Below, piece after piece: positions 1-13,800 of a stretch of DNA of 64,000 bases. The notes under the pieces are model-generated. The model saw nothing but the letters and a program-made list of their open reading frames with translations, did no database searches and was not told the DNA's origin. The stretch spans positions 10,488,974-10,552,973 of the forward strand of contig NC_135259.1 of NCBI RefSeq assembly GCF_964204865.1, in the 5' to 3' direction. How positions within the stretch are numbered: the stretch's first letter is position 1; every line of letters begins with the position of its first letter. This stretch comes from Styela clava. Its lineage: Eukaryota > Chordata > Ascidiacea > Stolidobranchia > Styelidae. Both the position numbers and the translations under genes were made by a program.

Positions 1-3000
1 GATTATTTTAATTTTGCAGAGAGGCGCGTTATGGAATATTTCAATGCGTTGTGACCTTATGTAGAATGAGCCTCTGTCGTTTCCTCCGCACATTCAACTT
101 TCACGATAAAAAATTTCGTACTTTACTACGCAAAAACAAAAAATGTGGGCGAAAACTATTCTTAAATTATATGTTGTTCAATGACGAGAAAACATGCCAC
201 CACGCATCTGCGTTTTATCGAAATTTCAATCAAAAATCTAATCATGAATAATTTTAAGTGAATGAAACTACAACAAAGTTGATTCTAAAATAATTCTATA
301 GAAGAGCTGCATATAAAAACTATCACATAATTTTTGATGCAACAAAATACATCGGCAAACAGTGAATACTCACTCGTATTCTGACATTTAGATTATAAGT
401 TTACACAATCATGCCCGCAATGACCAGTTTTATAATAAAATAAATAGAAAATTTCACACTTTCATTATGGTACGAAGTATGGGTATTTGCGTCCGTCGTA
501 TATGAATCACAAATGAATAAATTGTATATACAGAAATGAGTAACAACAATTTGTAAAAACATGCGTTAGACTATATCGAACCGGGAAGTACGCGTCTTTT
601 CTAACTCTGTTGTTACATGTATAATCCCTATTGTGTATTGTGAAGCGAATTATTTTTCGTCCTGACGAGATCACGGGACTGTTAAAACAATACGAATGAA
701 TCTATAATATCACTGGTCCACCGCGCTGTACACTTACTTATTCATCACAATGATACACACGAGATACTTTATGCCCCATATCCACCCGTCAACAGTGACA
801 AGCAAATTTTCTGTTTTACGTCCACGTTAGAATGGGAAAATAAAATATAACAGCGCAAGTGAAGGGCGCTCTCTTCTTTATAAACAGAAACAAGTTCATT
901 TATTCGTCTTTCGGGCAACCTGTCACCGAAGCCTTTAATATCGATCTCATATATCTTTTGGTGCTTATTTATCCCTCCCGTAGACATACGGTATGAATCT
1001 TCGAAAATTGATAGAACTAGTAGCAGGAATGCCGAAGTACACATTTCTGTGCAGGTGAGACTATGAGCCATTATTGCAGTTTATAGCAAAGCGTATGAAC
1101 GATGACAAGGCGGGTGTTAAAGGTTCATTAGGTGTATATTAAATTTTACCGAACCAAAAAATATTTTTATACAAAAGACAGGTTTTCGGCACATATTTCT
1201 GACTGTGATTGCCAGTCACCCAAAATACGTCAATAACTTTAAATGCACCATTTAATAATAACAAATATAGAGCAATGCATACATTTTTGAATTGGCATGA
1301 CAAATAAATTCAGTTATTTTTTCATTTTCGCAGAGCTCAGATTTTTGCATATCAGTTTACACTATTATACCATATTCGGAAAACGAATATACGAATATGA
1401 CGCAACGAACAAGCAAACTAAAACGAAACCACATTTTTACATTAAAATATAGAACAATTATAATAGGTTTGATCCCCTCCACGTATGCAACCATTCCAGA
1501 ATATGAAATTGGTAGTTATTGATTACCTGAGATAGAAATATACAAAAACGAATGTAATCTATTGTGTTACAAACAGAAGCAGTCAAAACTCGGGTTGAAT
1601 ACTAGGGAATCGTTCACGTCTTCCGTGAATTCCGACAAGAGCACAACCATCTGCCAAAATTGGAAAGGTACATAAACATTCATATTGTAACGTTTCCTAA
1701 ATACGTTATTGTATCATTTGGAAGGATTTTTTGGCATAAACCAAGACTACATGGGAAAATTTATAAATCGTGTTATTTTAAAGTGCTTGTGCACGTCAAT
1801 GAAATTACTAATCGGCCCTTACAGCGAACGCTAGTCTGTAGCATTGATCGAGCCAGGACGCATCATCAAGCCACGTTTGAACAATGGGCGAATGATTCTC
1901 AAAATACACAATTTTTGGTCGACACTCACATACTATCAACGATGGCGTACTTCAAATCTACCATGTTTCCTATTCAACACAATTTTCTCAAAAAATATGA
2001 AGAATTGATGATTACACCTGAAATCTAACTCAATTAATCTTGGCAATCTGGCTTAGTACGTCACTTAGGTAATCTCTGATTTAATATACGGAACAATTTG
2101 AACATATTAAGTTAAATTTGTTTTCTTACTTATGCTATATTTTAGTATAGCGCATGTCCAAGGTGATAATATTACTCAAAGCTATCGCAACTTAAAATCA
2201 TGCCCATTACGCATTTCCTCATAATCCCCTGAGGATCTCATTTTCGAAATAATATTTGCTACAATTTTGAGTGTCAAGGGTGGTTAAGGGCATTAAATTC
2301 TAGGCATTATCGTTTGTGCAAATTATCCTCACTAAGGTGACTGAAAGCTTCCGTCATGTTTGAAAATATATTACTATATTAACAGAAATTTTCCAGAACG
2401 AGCGATTGTTTTTTTACGTGAAATATCTAATTCTCGCATAAATGTTTTCTACGCCTAAAACCAGTTTCGTGTGTATATCTATATTACGTAAATATTTCAT
2501 GCGCTAAATTGCGCATTCGAAACTGCCCATATCAAGAGACACCTGTCAGTGGTCCGTATCATATTCCGTTAAATGAAGTAAACAAATTCATTTTATTGAC
2601 ATCTAATGTTGAATGCACTAAATTAATTTTTACGTCTGAGTATATAGGTGGCTCTTATACGTTTGTTGTAGATATTATTATGACGGCAAAATTGCATGCG
2701 TCTGGTTGTTTTGGTTTCCGGTTTACTAACTCTACCGACTGGTAGTGAAATTTGTACTGATTATCAATTTTGACCACTAATTTCACTTATATCTCAGATG
2801 AAATTAAGGAACTTTGGCTCATGCATTACAAGTAGGAATGAAAATTCCCGTGAAAACATTTAGACTGCTAAATAGCAAAATTTACTGGTTACCCGCTGCT
2901 GGTTATAACAACACCACCAATCGTAGCATAATGAAAAAACGGGCATTTTACGCTCTGATACTGAAGGATTTTTGCACAAATTTGCCCTGAAGTTGATGGG

Positions 3001-3744
3001 AGTTGACCGGATCGGAATGGTCTTGCAACGGATTGCCCAAAAAGAGTATTTGCTTAATTTAGTTTGGCAGAAATCGCAATGATTTAATGATTTGCAATAG
3101 ACGTTCTCAACATTACCGTCATGGAATCATTTTCGAATCACGGGCAACATCTTCTGATCGGAAACTAACTAACTAACATTACGGTATTGCTATCATCAGT
3201 AGCCATCGTTTTTTGAGTTAATTGTAACATTTTTGGTGCAAATCAACTAGTGATCATGAATTGTATAAGTTATTCGTTACCGTCTAAAATCGGTTAACGA
3301 ATTAATTATTCCCAGCCCTAATTATAAGTATGTAACAGTTCAAACAACCAAATATACCAGCGATTTCTTATAATTATTTGAACAATTATCCTACTGATAT
3401 CTTACTGAATAACGCTTAGCTTGTAGTGTAGTGAAAAATAGAACATAAAATCTTTACGTTTAAACAATTTATTTTCCAATATATATGGGCCGTACGGAAA
3501 ATATCAAGCAAGTATCAGTAATTTTATTTTTTAGTTCGGATCATGGCCGCGGATAACCCCGCTGATCGGTACATTACACCCGTGCTGTTTCGTGAGTTAC
3601 ATACCTGATTGTAGATTCCTGAATAGCAATTCAAGAATGTCATTCCAACAAAAACAGGAATAATTCCTGTTGATATCCCTGTGATATGAACTGTCCCGTT
3701 AGGTATTCTAAAAAAATGATATATATAGGGCATATGCTCTATAA
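1..3744. other. Gene-poor AT-rich stretch
   Basis: No convincing gene was found. The longest open stretch is 122 codons on the plus strand at 1660-2028. It has no recognisable domain, no low-complexity signature and no splice context I could support. Other short open stretches look random for AT-rich animal DNA. No tRNA-like or rRNA-like sequence was seen. Confidence 0.5.
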
Positions 3745-4033
3745 CAGGGGTGGGCAATTGCTCTTCTGAGTGGACCAAGTACAGATAATAGACTTGGCCA
3801 TTGTGCTTGAGGCTTGAGACTTTATATGAAAAACTATGAATGAAAATAGTTTATTTACAACAGCTGGGTTTACGTTTATATAATAATAAGAAGGACAATG
3901 TAACAATCGGGGTCATTATGACGTTATTTTCAACGAAAATTTATATCCATGAAAACGATAGTCATAATTTCAGCAGACACAAATGGGCCGGATGAAACAC
4001 TTCGGCCCGCGAGTCGTAATTTGCTCACCCATG
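3745..4033. mobile_element. hAT-type MITE, 289 bp
   Basis: The left end reads CAGGGGTGGGCAATTG. The right end, read on the other strand, is CATGGGTGAGCAAATT, giving an imperfect terminal inverted repeat. The element is flanked by an imperfect 8-bp duplication, ctctataa at 3737-3744 and ctctaaaa at 4034-4041 (7 of 8 match). A CAGGG-type end with an 8-bp target duplication is characteristic of the hAT superfamily. Too short to code for a transposase, so it is non-autonomous. Confidence 0.8.
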
Positions 4034-7000
4034 CTCTAAAATTAAGTATAAAATAATGACCCGCTCAAACCCAATAAAACTAGAATAAATTTCAACTGCC
4101 CTCCGATAAATGCTCGTCTAAATACTCTGCAATCCGTGCTGATTATCTGAGTATCGAGACCTTCTTATAAACCAGGCTTTAGGGTTTTTATCTGACTAGT
4201 TTAAGGTTATTCCAGCTTTGTTACATATTATTATACAGCTTTGAATAAAATATGAATTGTGGTCTGCTTTTCATGTGACGCTGCATATCTTCGCCTGAAG
4301 AAGATTATCACAACTCATTTTTATGTTTGAAACACTTAGTTCAGAATTGAAATCTTCGGCTCTGCTAGCAACAGTTTGTCTAACTAGCAGAATATCGCAG
4401 TGTTGTGTTTAAGACAATGAAAGCAAACGTCATACGCCCCACAATTGAACACAATACAGAGTTTCAAGATACATTGTCAAATCTTTTGTTCATACTCTTA
4501 TCCCATTGTTCCTAAAAAAATCACTATACGTGGTAGATATCAACTGTAGGTAATAGTTAAAGCATAATTTGAAATCTGATTATTGCCGGGAATATTTTTA
4601 TGTTTATATGAAATTTATTTCTAGTTTGATAATATCGTGTTGACGTTTCCGTAACAATAAAATATATAACGGAAGTTATCCTTACACCAGGGCCATTTTG
4701 CTGTCTCAGTATATCGCGATGGAGGCGATGCAAACAAAAGTTTCGTTCTTCAACTGTCGCCTACTCGCCTAGAGTAAACTGAATTATTTTCCTCTTTCAA
4801 CATAATATTGATATTGGGGATATTTTTGAGCAGGATGTGTTAGAATTAGGGTTCTAAGTTCAAACCATACTGTAGATCTCATAAATGACCTAGAGAATAA
4901 GGAGCACCAATTTGGTGAGAAGTGATTGGATTGAAACCGGATGAGAACATTCGCATCCCATCACTATTAAGATGGCCTGTCACCTGTACTCTGTCACGTG
5001 CACGATCAATCAGTCAAGCATTCTTCTCTGCCACAAAACATTACAATATTTAACACAAAAAAGTTTCAAACAGGTCAACAAGGTGCAGAAAAAAAGAAGA
5101 AGGGCAATCATAGCCCAAAAATAAGGTAAAAACGTTCATGAATACTCGCCCATCCACCAGATAACAAAAAAACAACACTCAAAAGGTTTGAAATGTTTGA
5201 GCACGAATGCTAATCATTATCAACACGCGAGCGTTGGTTGTGAATGGATGCGTAGGTGCCGCGCACTGCCATCAATACAGACAAATTATCTACATCAACC
5301 CTATATAATTATATTGTTGAACTTTGATCATTCTAGACACGAAACGCACATGGAGGCGCTTGGTGGCAAATTCACATGTAAAATAGCTTTCTCACACTAA
5401 AAAAAGCATATAATGAAACCAAGTCACAGTCATCTCCGTTAAGTTTTACGCTTCCTGATGAACATAATGTTTCTCATCTATGTATAATTGGATTCCAGTT
5501 TTGAACACAAAATGCTAAATTGTTGTTATAGTTGTTGGAAAACTTTGCTTTCCCAACCACTCGATTTTGAACTTTCAGTGGTTGAAGCCGTTTTGAGGCT
5601 ATTATACCTCCAATTTCACTACAAGGTCCCCGTATTTCACTGCAAAGAAGCCGATATCGAAGCAGCAATTAAACACGAAAGCCCAATGACAAGCCGCGGT
5701 ATCGGTCTATGCGTGTTTCGTCGAAGTATGTTACGTAATCATTGGAACGATTCGAATCCAAATTGGAAATCAAGTCCGTAATCGCAGATGAGCAGTGAGC
5801 ACTAGCTCTGTGGCAAAGATGTCGGACTGGTCTGGCGGCACTCCCACGTGGTAGCGCAGTTTAGCTGAAAATATCAAAATTTTGGGATGAAATATCGAGA
5901 TTCATATGAAAACATCAAATCCGCTCAGTCTAGGTCGACCATCGTCTATTACCTCATCAAAATCAAGATTAAGAGCTAAAGGTATACATTCACATCCCAA
6001 CAACGAGGCTCAACAGACTGCACTTGTCATCGGACTGCAAATGAGCAGAAAGGTGGCGAAGTCATTCCATTGCGTACGGTAGCAGGTCGATAACAAAACG
6101 GTGCTTGGGCATCAGCGAATTGGTTGTTGTCGATTCGTTTAAAATGAATTGTTTACTGCATGAGAAATAAACGAGTTATCTAGTTAACCCGGATTTACGC
6201 AGAAGGACAGTCTTTCCAGAACATCCAAGGGGAAAACCTAGCCCCGTCCGAGAGCATTGATCAACGCCGGTGGTGAGATAGCGGCAGTGGTGTGATCTAT
6301 TAGCTCGCTAACAACATGCCCCCCCCCCCCCAATTCAGAAAATCATGTCACGGGCATTCCGAAAACAGTTCGCGCAAACCCCCTGAATTCCACCACTACA
6401 AAGCGGGCATTGAGTAGTTTCTTTTACACGAACAATTTTGGCATGAATCTCATTTTCAAAGCATACTTCAACTATTTGCATATAGTGTTATACCGATTCG
6501 AACTCAGAACACAGAGTGACCCACCTCTACGGAAATGGAAAAAAAAATTGTTTGCGCTTGAACTTCTGTTTGTGTTTGAGTGTAACCAGAAGTTTCAGAA
6601 ATCTATGACGCTTTGCACAAAAATTATGTTCTCTCTAGTCTAGAATATTTTTCAAATTGACCTCCTTGGTTTTGGTGACAAACTTTCACAGTAGAGCAAA
6701 GATGTCAATCACTCACTTAGGCCGTGAGACGAGGCCCTGAAATACGCCTAGAAAATGAGTTTCGGAGCGCACATAAGGGAACTACCTGGAAATAATTCCA
6801 AAATGTTCCTTAAAAATTTAGTAACAAATAATACCATAATATGCAATTCAAGAGACCTGCTGCACACTAACACAAGTGTATTTCTGCGACGTTTTGTCTG
6901 ACCAAAATCAGACTTCCTCAAACAAGCAGTTTACAACAAAGAACAGCATAAGAAGTTGCATTTATTTTATAGAAGCTATCAAACGTATTTATTTTTAAGC

Positions 7001-8559
7001 AATGAAATCACAAATTAACATCGTGAGCACAAATTCATAAATAAATCAGTTATTTCTCAGAGAAATCTACCGGGAAAGTCAAGAAAATCAAAGGAATACA
7101 GTATGTACATAACATCGTGAACTGTAATATTACAAAATGTTTTTTTCAGTTTCGGTGGTTGTGTATTTGAAACAAAGGCAATATTAGTTATAGAAACAAA
7201 ACCTTCGACAAGTAAATAAATATGAAAAATAGAACTTACAAATAACAAAATCCCAGAGCTCGATCAATCACAGAGGTGCGCTCACTAAAAACACAGAAAG
7301 GAGAGAGCGACATGTGGGAGGCCTCACGGATGCCAGATAATTGGTCGGGTCGAAATAGACAATCAGATAGCAAACAGAATAGGTCAATCAAATCTATTTG
7401 GGATTCGTGTGTTATAAAGCATGGAAATAATACATGCAATTACATATTAGTATGAAATTTGGAATAAGAAATCAGTTCATTTTACCCAATATGATTATAC
7501 TGCGCCTATATAATTAAATGATTATCGCAAGATTATTTTGCACGACTATAAAAAATAGACACAGCGAAAGACATTTCAAGAGCACAACCTAGTGTCCATA
7601 ATTAAAATGCAAAAAGCATTTCCTATCGTTTGTTGAGCTCATATCGTAACTAAAATCATGTTGCTAAAAAGGAGCAATTTTCAATATGGTACAAAAAGAG
7701 TTCATGATACAGCTTTTGCAAAGAGACATAACACAAGAGAGCTACGCACAAATATATGGACACGTTAGACCAGAGCGAATCAGTCCTTACCGGTACCTTT
7801 GACGCTACCGGTACCCTCAAAAAAGTTCTGAATTTCCAGTAGCAAGAATTTTGCAGAATCAAAACGTACAGCCAGTCATGACACTGACTAAAATCCGTGT
7901 TCCCATGGATAAAAAATAATACAGCAAAATTTTAGACGAAATATCAAATTTCATAGAATTCACGCAAAATTTTGAAATAAATAAATGTAATAGCCTTCTA
8001 GCAAAAAAATTAATCTTTAACCACTGAAAATTTCAAAGCAATTGGTCCAGTATTCGAAGAGAAAAGCGACTTTTTAGAAACGTGTCAAAGAACAAGAACA
8101 AGAACAACAACAACAACATAATATTGAAACGATCGTTATGTCCACTACGTGTCCAATAATGTAGAATCATACATCTACTCATTACGACTTTAGCAACCTC
8201 CATCCTCTGAGTGACAGTGTTGAGCACAGCCTGACTCGGAAAAATTACTGGGAGGCAAATCCTTGATGTTTAAAGAAAAGAATAAAAACTGTCCAAATGA
8301 ATTGATAATTGTTAAAATGGCTCAATCACGAACACGGTCAAAGTAGATAGATAGGTTTGTTGCTTGGTCTTGGTGGTTGAAGAGGTGTCAACCGGTTTGC
8401 AGACAATTATTCATTATTCATGAGTCATTATCTGATTATCACGAACAAACAAAAGCTTGATAGTTAATAAATCGACGTAATTATTATTTCAATCAGCATA
8501 TGAAATTTATCTGAGATTCGTTGATTGCTTGTTTTGAGAATATTAATTTTATGTCAAGC
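4034..8559. other. Gene-poor stretch with short repeats
   Basis: No gene is supported. It holds a 13-base C run at 6319-6331, a small hairpin with hammerhead-like flanks near 6887-6915 (see findings), and two TACCGGTA palindromes at 7788-7795 and 7806-7813. A 97-codon open stretch at 5488-5781 has no recognisable domain. The stretch 6180-6310 is unusually GC-rich for its surroundings and may be an old repeat fragment. Confidence 0.45.
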
Positions 8560-9810
8560 TTATGCCTGTTCGATTCTTTCGATATTGAAAATGGATACTG
8601 ACGGTCGCCTGTTTTCTGTTTTGTTTTGCATACAGGGTAATACTATCATTCTCCATTCTTTGAAACTGAAAATGGAAGCAAAAAGATTTAGGTTTGTATT
8701 TAGCAGAGCAGCACCTGTTCCGTCATACCACGAATATCTATTAAATATAGCGGGAAGTACAAAAAATAGAATTTGCGTACAGACAAACGACAATGTTGTA
8801 TAAAAAGATCTGATAGCCAAAGGTTTTACATACGCCAATGCGTTCATTGTTCCCAGCATTTTTTTGGATTCTTCTCTATGTCTTCTTATTGGATGAAGAA
8901 AAAGTGCGAGTAAAAGGGCATCAGTTGTGATTCTCATAGCACCGGCGATAAACAACCATATACCTGATGGTGGCGTGAGACAGTTGGTTAATTTGAGCGA
9001 TCGCAAATAAGACAATGCAATCGTGAATGGAGCTGCTATTACCAATACACACGTACATATGCTCATACGTCTTGTTATTGTGTTGGTCAAGTCGGACATT
9101 AGCGGATTCGTATATATCATCCTCTGTCGACACCATAGGGAGCCAAATAAACATGCATGCATTGAAGCAAAGGCTAATGGAGTGATCTTCCGTCCGATAA
9201 GGCAAAGTTCCGAACGAATCGTGTCGAAAATTACTATTGAAATATTGGAAAGACAGGCAAGTAGTTGTAGTGCTCCAGCACATAATATTAAATACCTCAT
9301 GTATTGCGACCAATCATTTTGAACTCCAAACGAGATTCCTCTTTTAACGTATTTACTTCTGGTCTTTCGATCTCGTTTCATTTTTAGGTCATACTGTATC
9401 AGAAGAATTAGTAAAAATATAGTGATTGTTGAACAAAATATCCTCGAGCCAATCAACCATATCCATTTCGTAACACTGTGGTTGGTGAAGTTTAAATCAT
9501 TTATTGCATTAGAGACGTTACGCAGATCATCGTGAATGCCAATACTGGAATTCATACTGTCCATTGAATTATGTAGAATTTTCTTAATAGATTTAATGAA
9601 GCTTGAATTAAAAACAGCAAACGCCTGGACGATACATGATGATTCGGCAATTTGTTCAGGATATATATTAATAGCTAAGAGAACATATAGAATGCATAAA
9701 AATGAAAATTTACAAAACATAAAAAATCCATGATATATGAGATTTACACTGAGAATTGCATAAAAAGTATACGCTAAAATTACACGCAAAAATTGCGAAC
9801 GTATTTTCAT
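8560..9810 (-). CDS. Orphan seven-transmembrane protein, single exon
   Basis: An intron-less 416-codon frame. The first 30 residues are hydrophobic and could be a signal peptide or anchor, with a second hydrophobic run at 33-49. A loop at about 50-115 carries several possible N-glycosylation sites (NSS, NVS, NFT, NHS). Seven hydrophobic segments follow at roughly 116-139, 171-196, 209-227, 249-268, 283-306, 334-356 and 366-383, then a short basic tail. Segment 5 ends in LFLHPIRRH, leading into a charged loop (residues about 307-330), the layout of a GPCR-like receptor with intracellular loop 3. I do not see rhodopsin-family DRY or NPxxY motifs and cannot assign a family. The length and the regular hydrophobic spacing make a chance frame unlikely. 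Ligand and role are unknown. An upstream non-coding exon is possible. Confidence 0.7.
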   Translation of the reverse strand: MKIRSQFLRVILAYTFYAILSVNLIYHGFFMFCKFSFLCILYVLLAINIYPEQIAESSCIVQAFAVFNSSFIKSIKKILHNSMDSMNSSIGIHDDLRNVSNAINDLNFTNHSVTKWIWLIGSRIFCSTITIFLLILLIQYDLKMKRDRKTRSKYVKRGISFGVQNDWSQYMRYLILCAGALQLLACLSNISIVIFDTIRSELCLIGRKITPLAFASMHACLFGSLWCRQRMIYTNPLMSDLTNTITRRMSICTCVLVIAAPFTIALSYLRSLKLTNCLTPPSGIWLFIAGAMRITTDALLLALFLHPIRRHREESKKMLGTMNALAYVKPLAIRSFYTTLSFVCTQILFFVLPAIFNRYSWYDGTGAALLNTNLNLFASIFSFKEWRMIVLPCMQNKTENRRPSVSIFNIERIEQA

Positions 9811-12800
9811 TAAAACAATTCATAAAGAATCCAGCGATATTTGTATGCATTTCTAAAACAAAATGGCACATATCATTTGTATATACTATTTTTATATAAA
9901 TTACATTCTGACTCATGTGGATATATTCCGTAACATATATATCATCTATATATATTATGTTGTGGCTTTCGCCCGGGTCACTTAGTACTTGATTCAATCT
10001 CACTTATAAGAAAGTTCCTTACTGCTGTTTATATTCTAAATATAGAGGGGGATCGGGATTCTAAATCTTCTTCAATTGCAATCGACCAGGCTGTTTCCTT
10101 CTAAGCAAATCATGACATATCGTTGTGGTTAAAGGTTTTTCGTGTTATTATTCTAAACTAAATCTGAATTTATTCAACTAAGCTATGCAATAACTACGAT
10201 GATCTTTAGTAGTTTACAATCTACCGATACAAAAGACAAGTATATATCGAGTGGTACCTTCATTTTTTTATGAAACAAATATTTCATAAACAATTCCTGA
10301 TTGGGATCACATTGTGAGAATGATGTGAATGATACCACAACGATAATGCAAATATAGTTCTGCACTGCTATTCGATACATGGTAATCCACAAACAATATG
10401 TTGTTTACAAAATCCTCAGCATGTTCGAAAGGTAACATTACCACCACATAGCAGTGTCCTATTACATACCAATACCGATTCTCGGTTATTTTAGTAATTG
10501 ATTATTATCAATGCCGCTCGTGTATATAGGATAGGTATTAACTAATTTTGTGAATGTAAGGGATATGGATACTGTTACGATTTGTTCCCATTTCATGTGT
10601 GTTATTACTTATCGATCTTGATCGATAGTATGTTGATAAGTATTTGTCTTTCTGACTGTTAGACACTTTCGTATGTTACGCGATATCTCACGAAAGCGAG
10701 GTTGAATCTGCTCCAAATTTTGCATGTGCATTCATCATATCTCGGACCAGAAGCCCATTGATTTTGGATTAATTATATAATAATTCGTGTAATTAACGAG
10801 TTATTGATTAATTATAATTTTTTTCATAATTAGTTAATTAGGGAGTTATTAAATAATTAATAATTTATTTTATTTTTGCGGAAGATCGATAAGTCGGCGG
10901 TCTCCGATCGCTATCTCGTTTTAGCTTCATCGTGTTAAGCAAACTTGAATTCAGATATTTTGAATTCAGTTAACGCAGCATCAAAAATTTAGAGTGTACC
11001 TAATAGGAAGATCTATTGCTCGCTAAATAGCAACCACCGTAGTCTTGGCGCTGATAAGTATTACTGGGATAATTACAATATAATTCTGCTATTTTTCAAA
11101 CTCAATTATATTTGCCGATGGATTATAATAATTTAATTTATGATAGTTTTTGCGTCTGCCTTCAGATTATTTAGAATGCCACATACCGTTCGACTTATTT
11201 ATAGTTACATAAAGTGATGAATTGGTAATAGAATAGTTGGGTACGATTTCACATTGATCGAATCAACAGAAATTCAAATAGGTTTAAATGAATACTAAAT
11301 TGGGTCATGGACATTTGTCAGGTTACCAGTCCGAGAAGTGGTAAGATATGAGCTAAGAAACCAGCTCCCATTTTCATGTATATAACGAGGTTGATTAAAG
11401 ACCTTAATATCCGATTGGAGTTCCGCCATCATGCACATTCCATCTGCCTGATATTGTGCAAACTGGTTCACAAAATTCAAACAAACGATAGCAAATACTA
11501 AAATCAAATAAGAAAACTAAGAATTGTATCGCGAACGATCCACATACATATCAAGTCATCTGCTAGGTAGAAATTTACGCAGGGGTGAATAATTGATTTA
11601 ATATAAAATTCACGTACAAAATATAACATGTCAGGTGGAAGAGTTATACGCGAAATGAACGTTACTCCACTATTAAACAGAAACATTCATATATGTAACG
11701 AGTTACGTGTTGCACACATGTTACGTGTGTTACACATGACCATTGACAATTGTTCAAAAACACGCACAAATTTATGGAACTCAAACATTTTGGTTTTCGA
11801 CACTACAACAATATCCATGAAATTCATTGAGGACGATAAAATGCAAGTAATTCAATGACTCTTCTGCTATTGCATTTCTCTCGCAAACATTTGAATCGTA
11901 GCTCCATGTTGCTCGACGAAATATTTATGTACATATCCACACTAATTGAGCGGCTTTGTTGTATTTCAAATTGCTGTTAAAGATTTTACTGTTTCACATA
12001 AGGGTTCCACCAAGGTATCATGGTTGCTGCACTTTTTGATTATTCGTCATTCATTTTAGTCTTCAACGGGGCCCCAAATCCACTTTACTACTACCTGTTG
12101 GTTGGCGATCTTGCTTACGCCGAGCCACCGGGCGATAAAGTCATCATCCATCACGTATCCAGTCACAATTTATAACAAAAATTATCATTAAAAATTAGAA
12201 ATTCGTTGGTTACTGGTTCTCATTCTTTTCTAAAGCATTTTCTTTCATAATGAAATGACAAAAAATGTGTACGACTACAAGAATGAAAAAAGCGGAACAT
12301 GCTTTCACAGAGTAATTTCCTTGAAAAATTGACAAATATCTCTAGAATTGTAAAAAGTCGTAATCGTTTATATATGAACAATATAGTATGTAAACTGTTT
12401 ATTCTGTGATAAACAAACTCCCTCAAATAAAGCGACATAGTTGTACTTTCTGAATAGATTTCAGTTAAAACCAGCAACAAATTGTCTCTGGATTTATGGA
12501 GATATATAAAATATATATCAAACTTTTATAAAACTTGAATAAAATAGGAATAATTACCACTTCTGTCTAACTGACTTCATTCGTCACTTTCATAAATGTT
12601 AAGCACAACTATGCTTTATTTCTGTATCCTCCTCTTTCGGAAACATAGTAGGTCAAATCCACACCTATGTGATTCCAGTGAAAACAAGACCATGAGTCCA
12701 CGATATTATTATAAGACAATATGAGTTGAGAAGTTTGTAAACAATAACAAGAGTGTTTTAATTTTTACAAATATATCGTCAGTGATGTAACCTGACAATT

Positions 12801-13296
12801 ATTAAGCATTGTATGAAATGCATTCATTTCAATTGGCAATGCATTTCATATTTATTTGTGCTATAAACAATTACAGGATAGAAGGCGGTTAAAATCAGGA
12901 AACAGCGTTTCCGTTTTCAATAATTTGAATTCAATAATATTTGAGGTTTCTGAAGCAACACAAAGTCAGCATATATTGAACATGGTGAACTATATATATA
13001 TTATTTTTACTTGACTAAACTCGGTGTGATCATCCATTGCACATGGATTATTATATAAGAAAATTATTTAAAATTGAATCCAAATTGAGTGGGCGACATT
13101 TATTTAGCTACTGGAATAACAAAACAGTCGATAAATTTTTCATCTTCCGATTCAAAGAATTGTCTGCTTTAAAAGTCATGGTACACCGATTTGGTACGAT
13201 TTTTATGCTAATCGGGCTGTTGGATTGTAGTATGTATTAACTTGACATAACAGATTCAAAATCTTGGTTGGGTCAGTTCAAATTACATTTTATACA
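9811..13296. other. Gene-poor stretch before the pogo element
   Basis: No supported gene. Short open stretches (for example minus 11295-11507, 11504-11686 and 12220-12480) have no recognisable domains. The segment at about 10680-10920 has a moderately GC-rich start, then a long A/T-only run built of TTAATTA-like units at 10770-10880, suggesting an old dispersed repeat. Otherwise I see nothing in it. Confidence 0.45.
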
Positions 13297-13800
13297 TATA
13301 GTAGGCCCGTCAAATACGGACACCACTATAGCAAAATCTTAATTTCTCGTAATCTATACCATATAGGAGCGTGACTCCCGTATTAAAATAACCAATTTGA
13401 ACGTGCCCTACAGCCCACTGTCGATTTCGGCAATCCGCTTTTTATTTTGTTAGATATGAGTATTTTTTCCCAAAAAATTTATTCGGGTAAAACGGACACA
13501 TGGATGGGTAAAACGAACATTAAACAAAATTAATTGAACACACTACTGAACTATTTGAATGCGTATAAAACGCCTAAAAAAATCATAAATAATAAGCCTC
13601 GAGCATTACAGTGGGTGCGAGCAACGGTGTTCATATTACCCCATCAGACATGAAAACTTATTAAGCATCCAGGCATGTACTTGCAACTGAACAAAAGCTT
13701 TAGTTGATCAACTGAATGTCTTTTACCATAAATAACATAACGAAACTACCCTAATGAAACAGGCAAGTTATTTATATGTAAATTATTACTGGCTTTCCTC

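Noticed and set aside
1660-2028. 122-codon plus-strand open frame
   Set aside because: No domain, no coding-like composition and no neighbouring exons. Expected by chance in this much DNA.
5488-5781. 97-codon plus-strand open frame
   Set aside because: No recognisable family, and an overlapping antisense frame of similar quality suggests chance.
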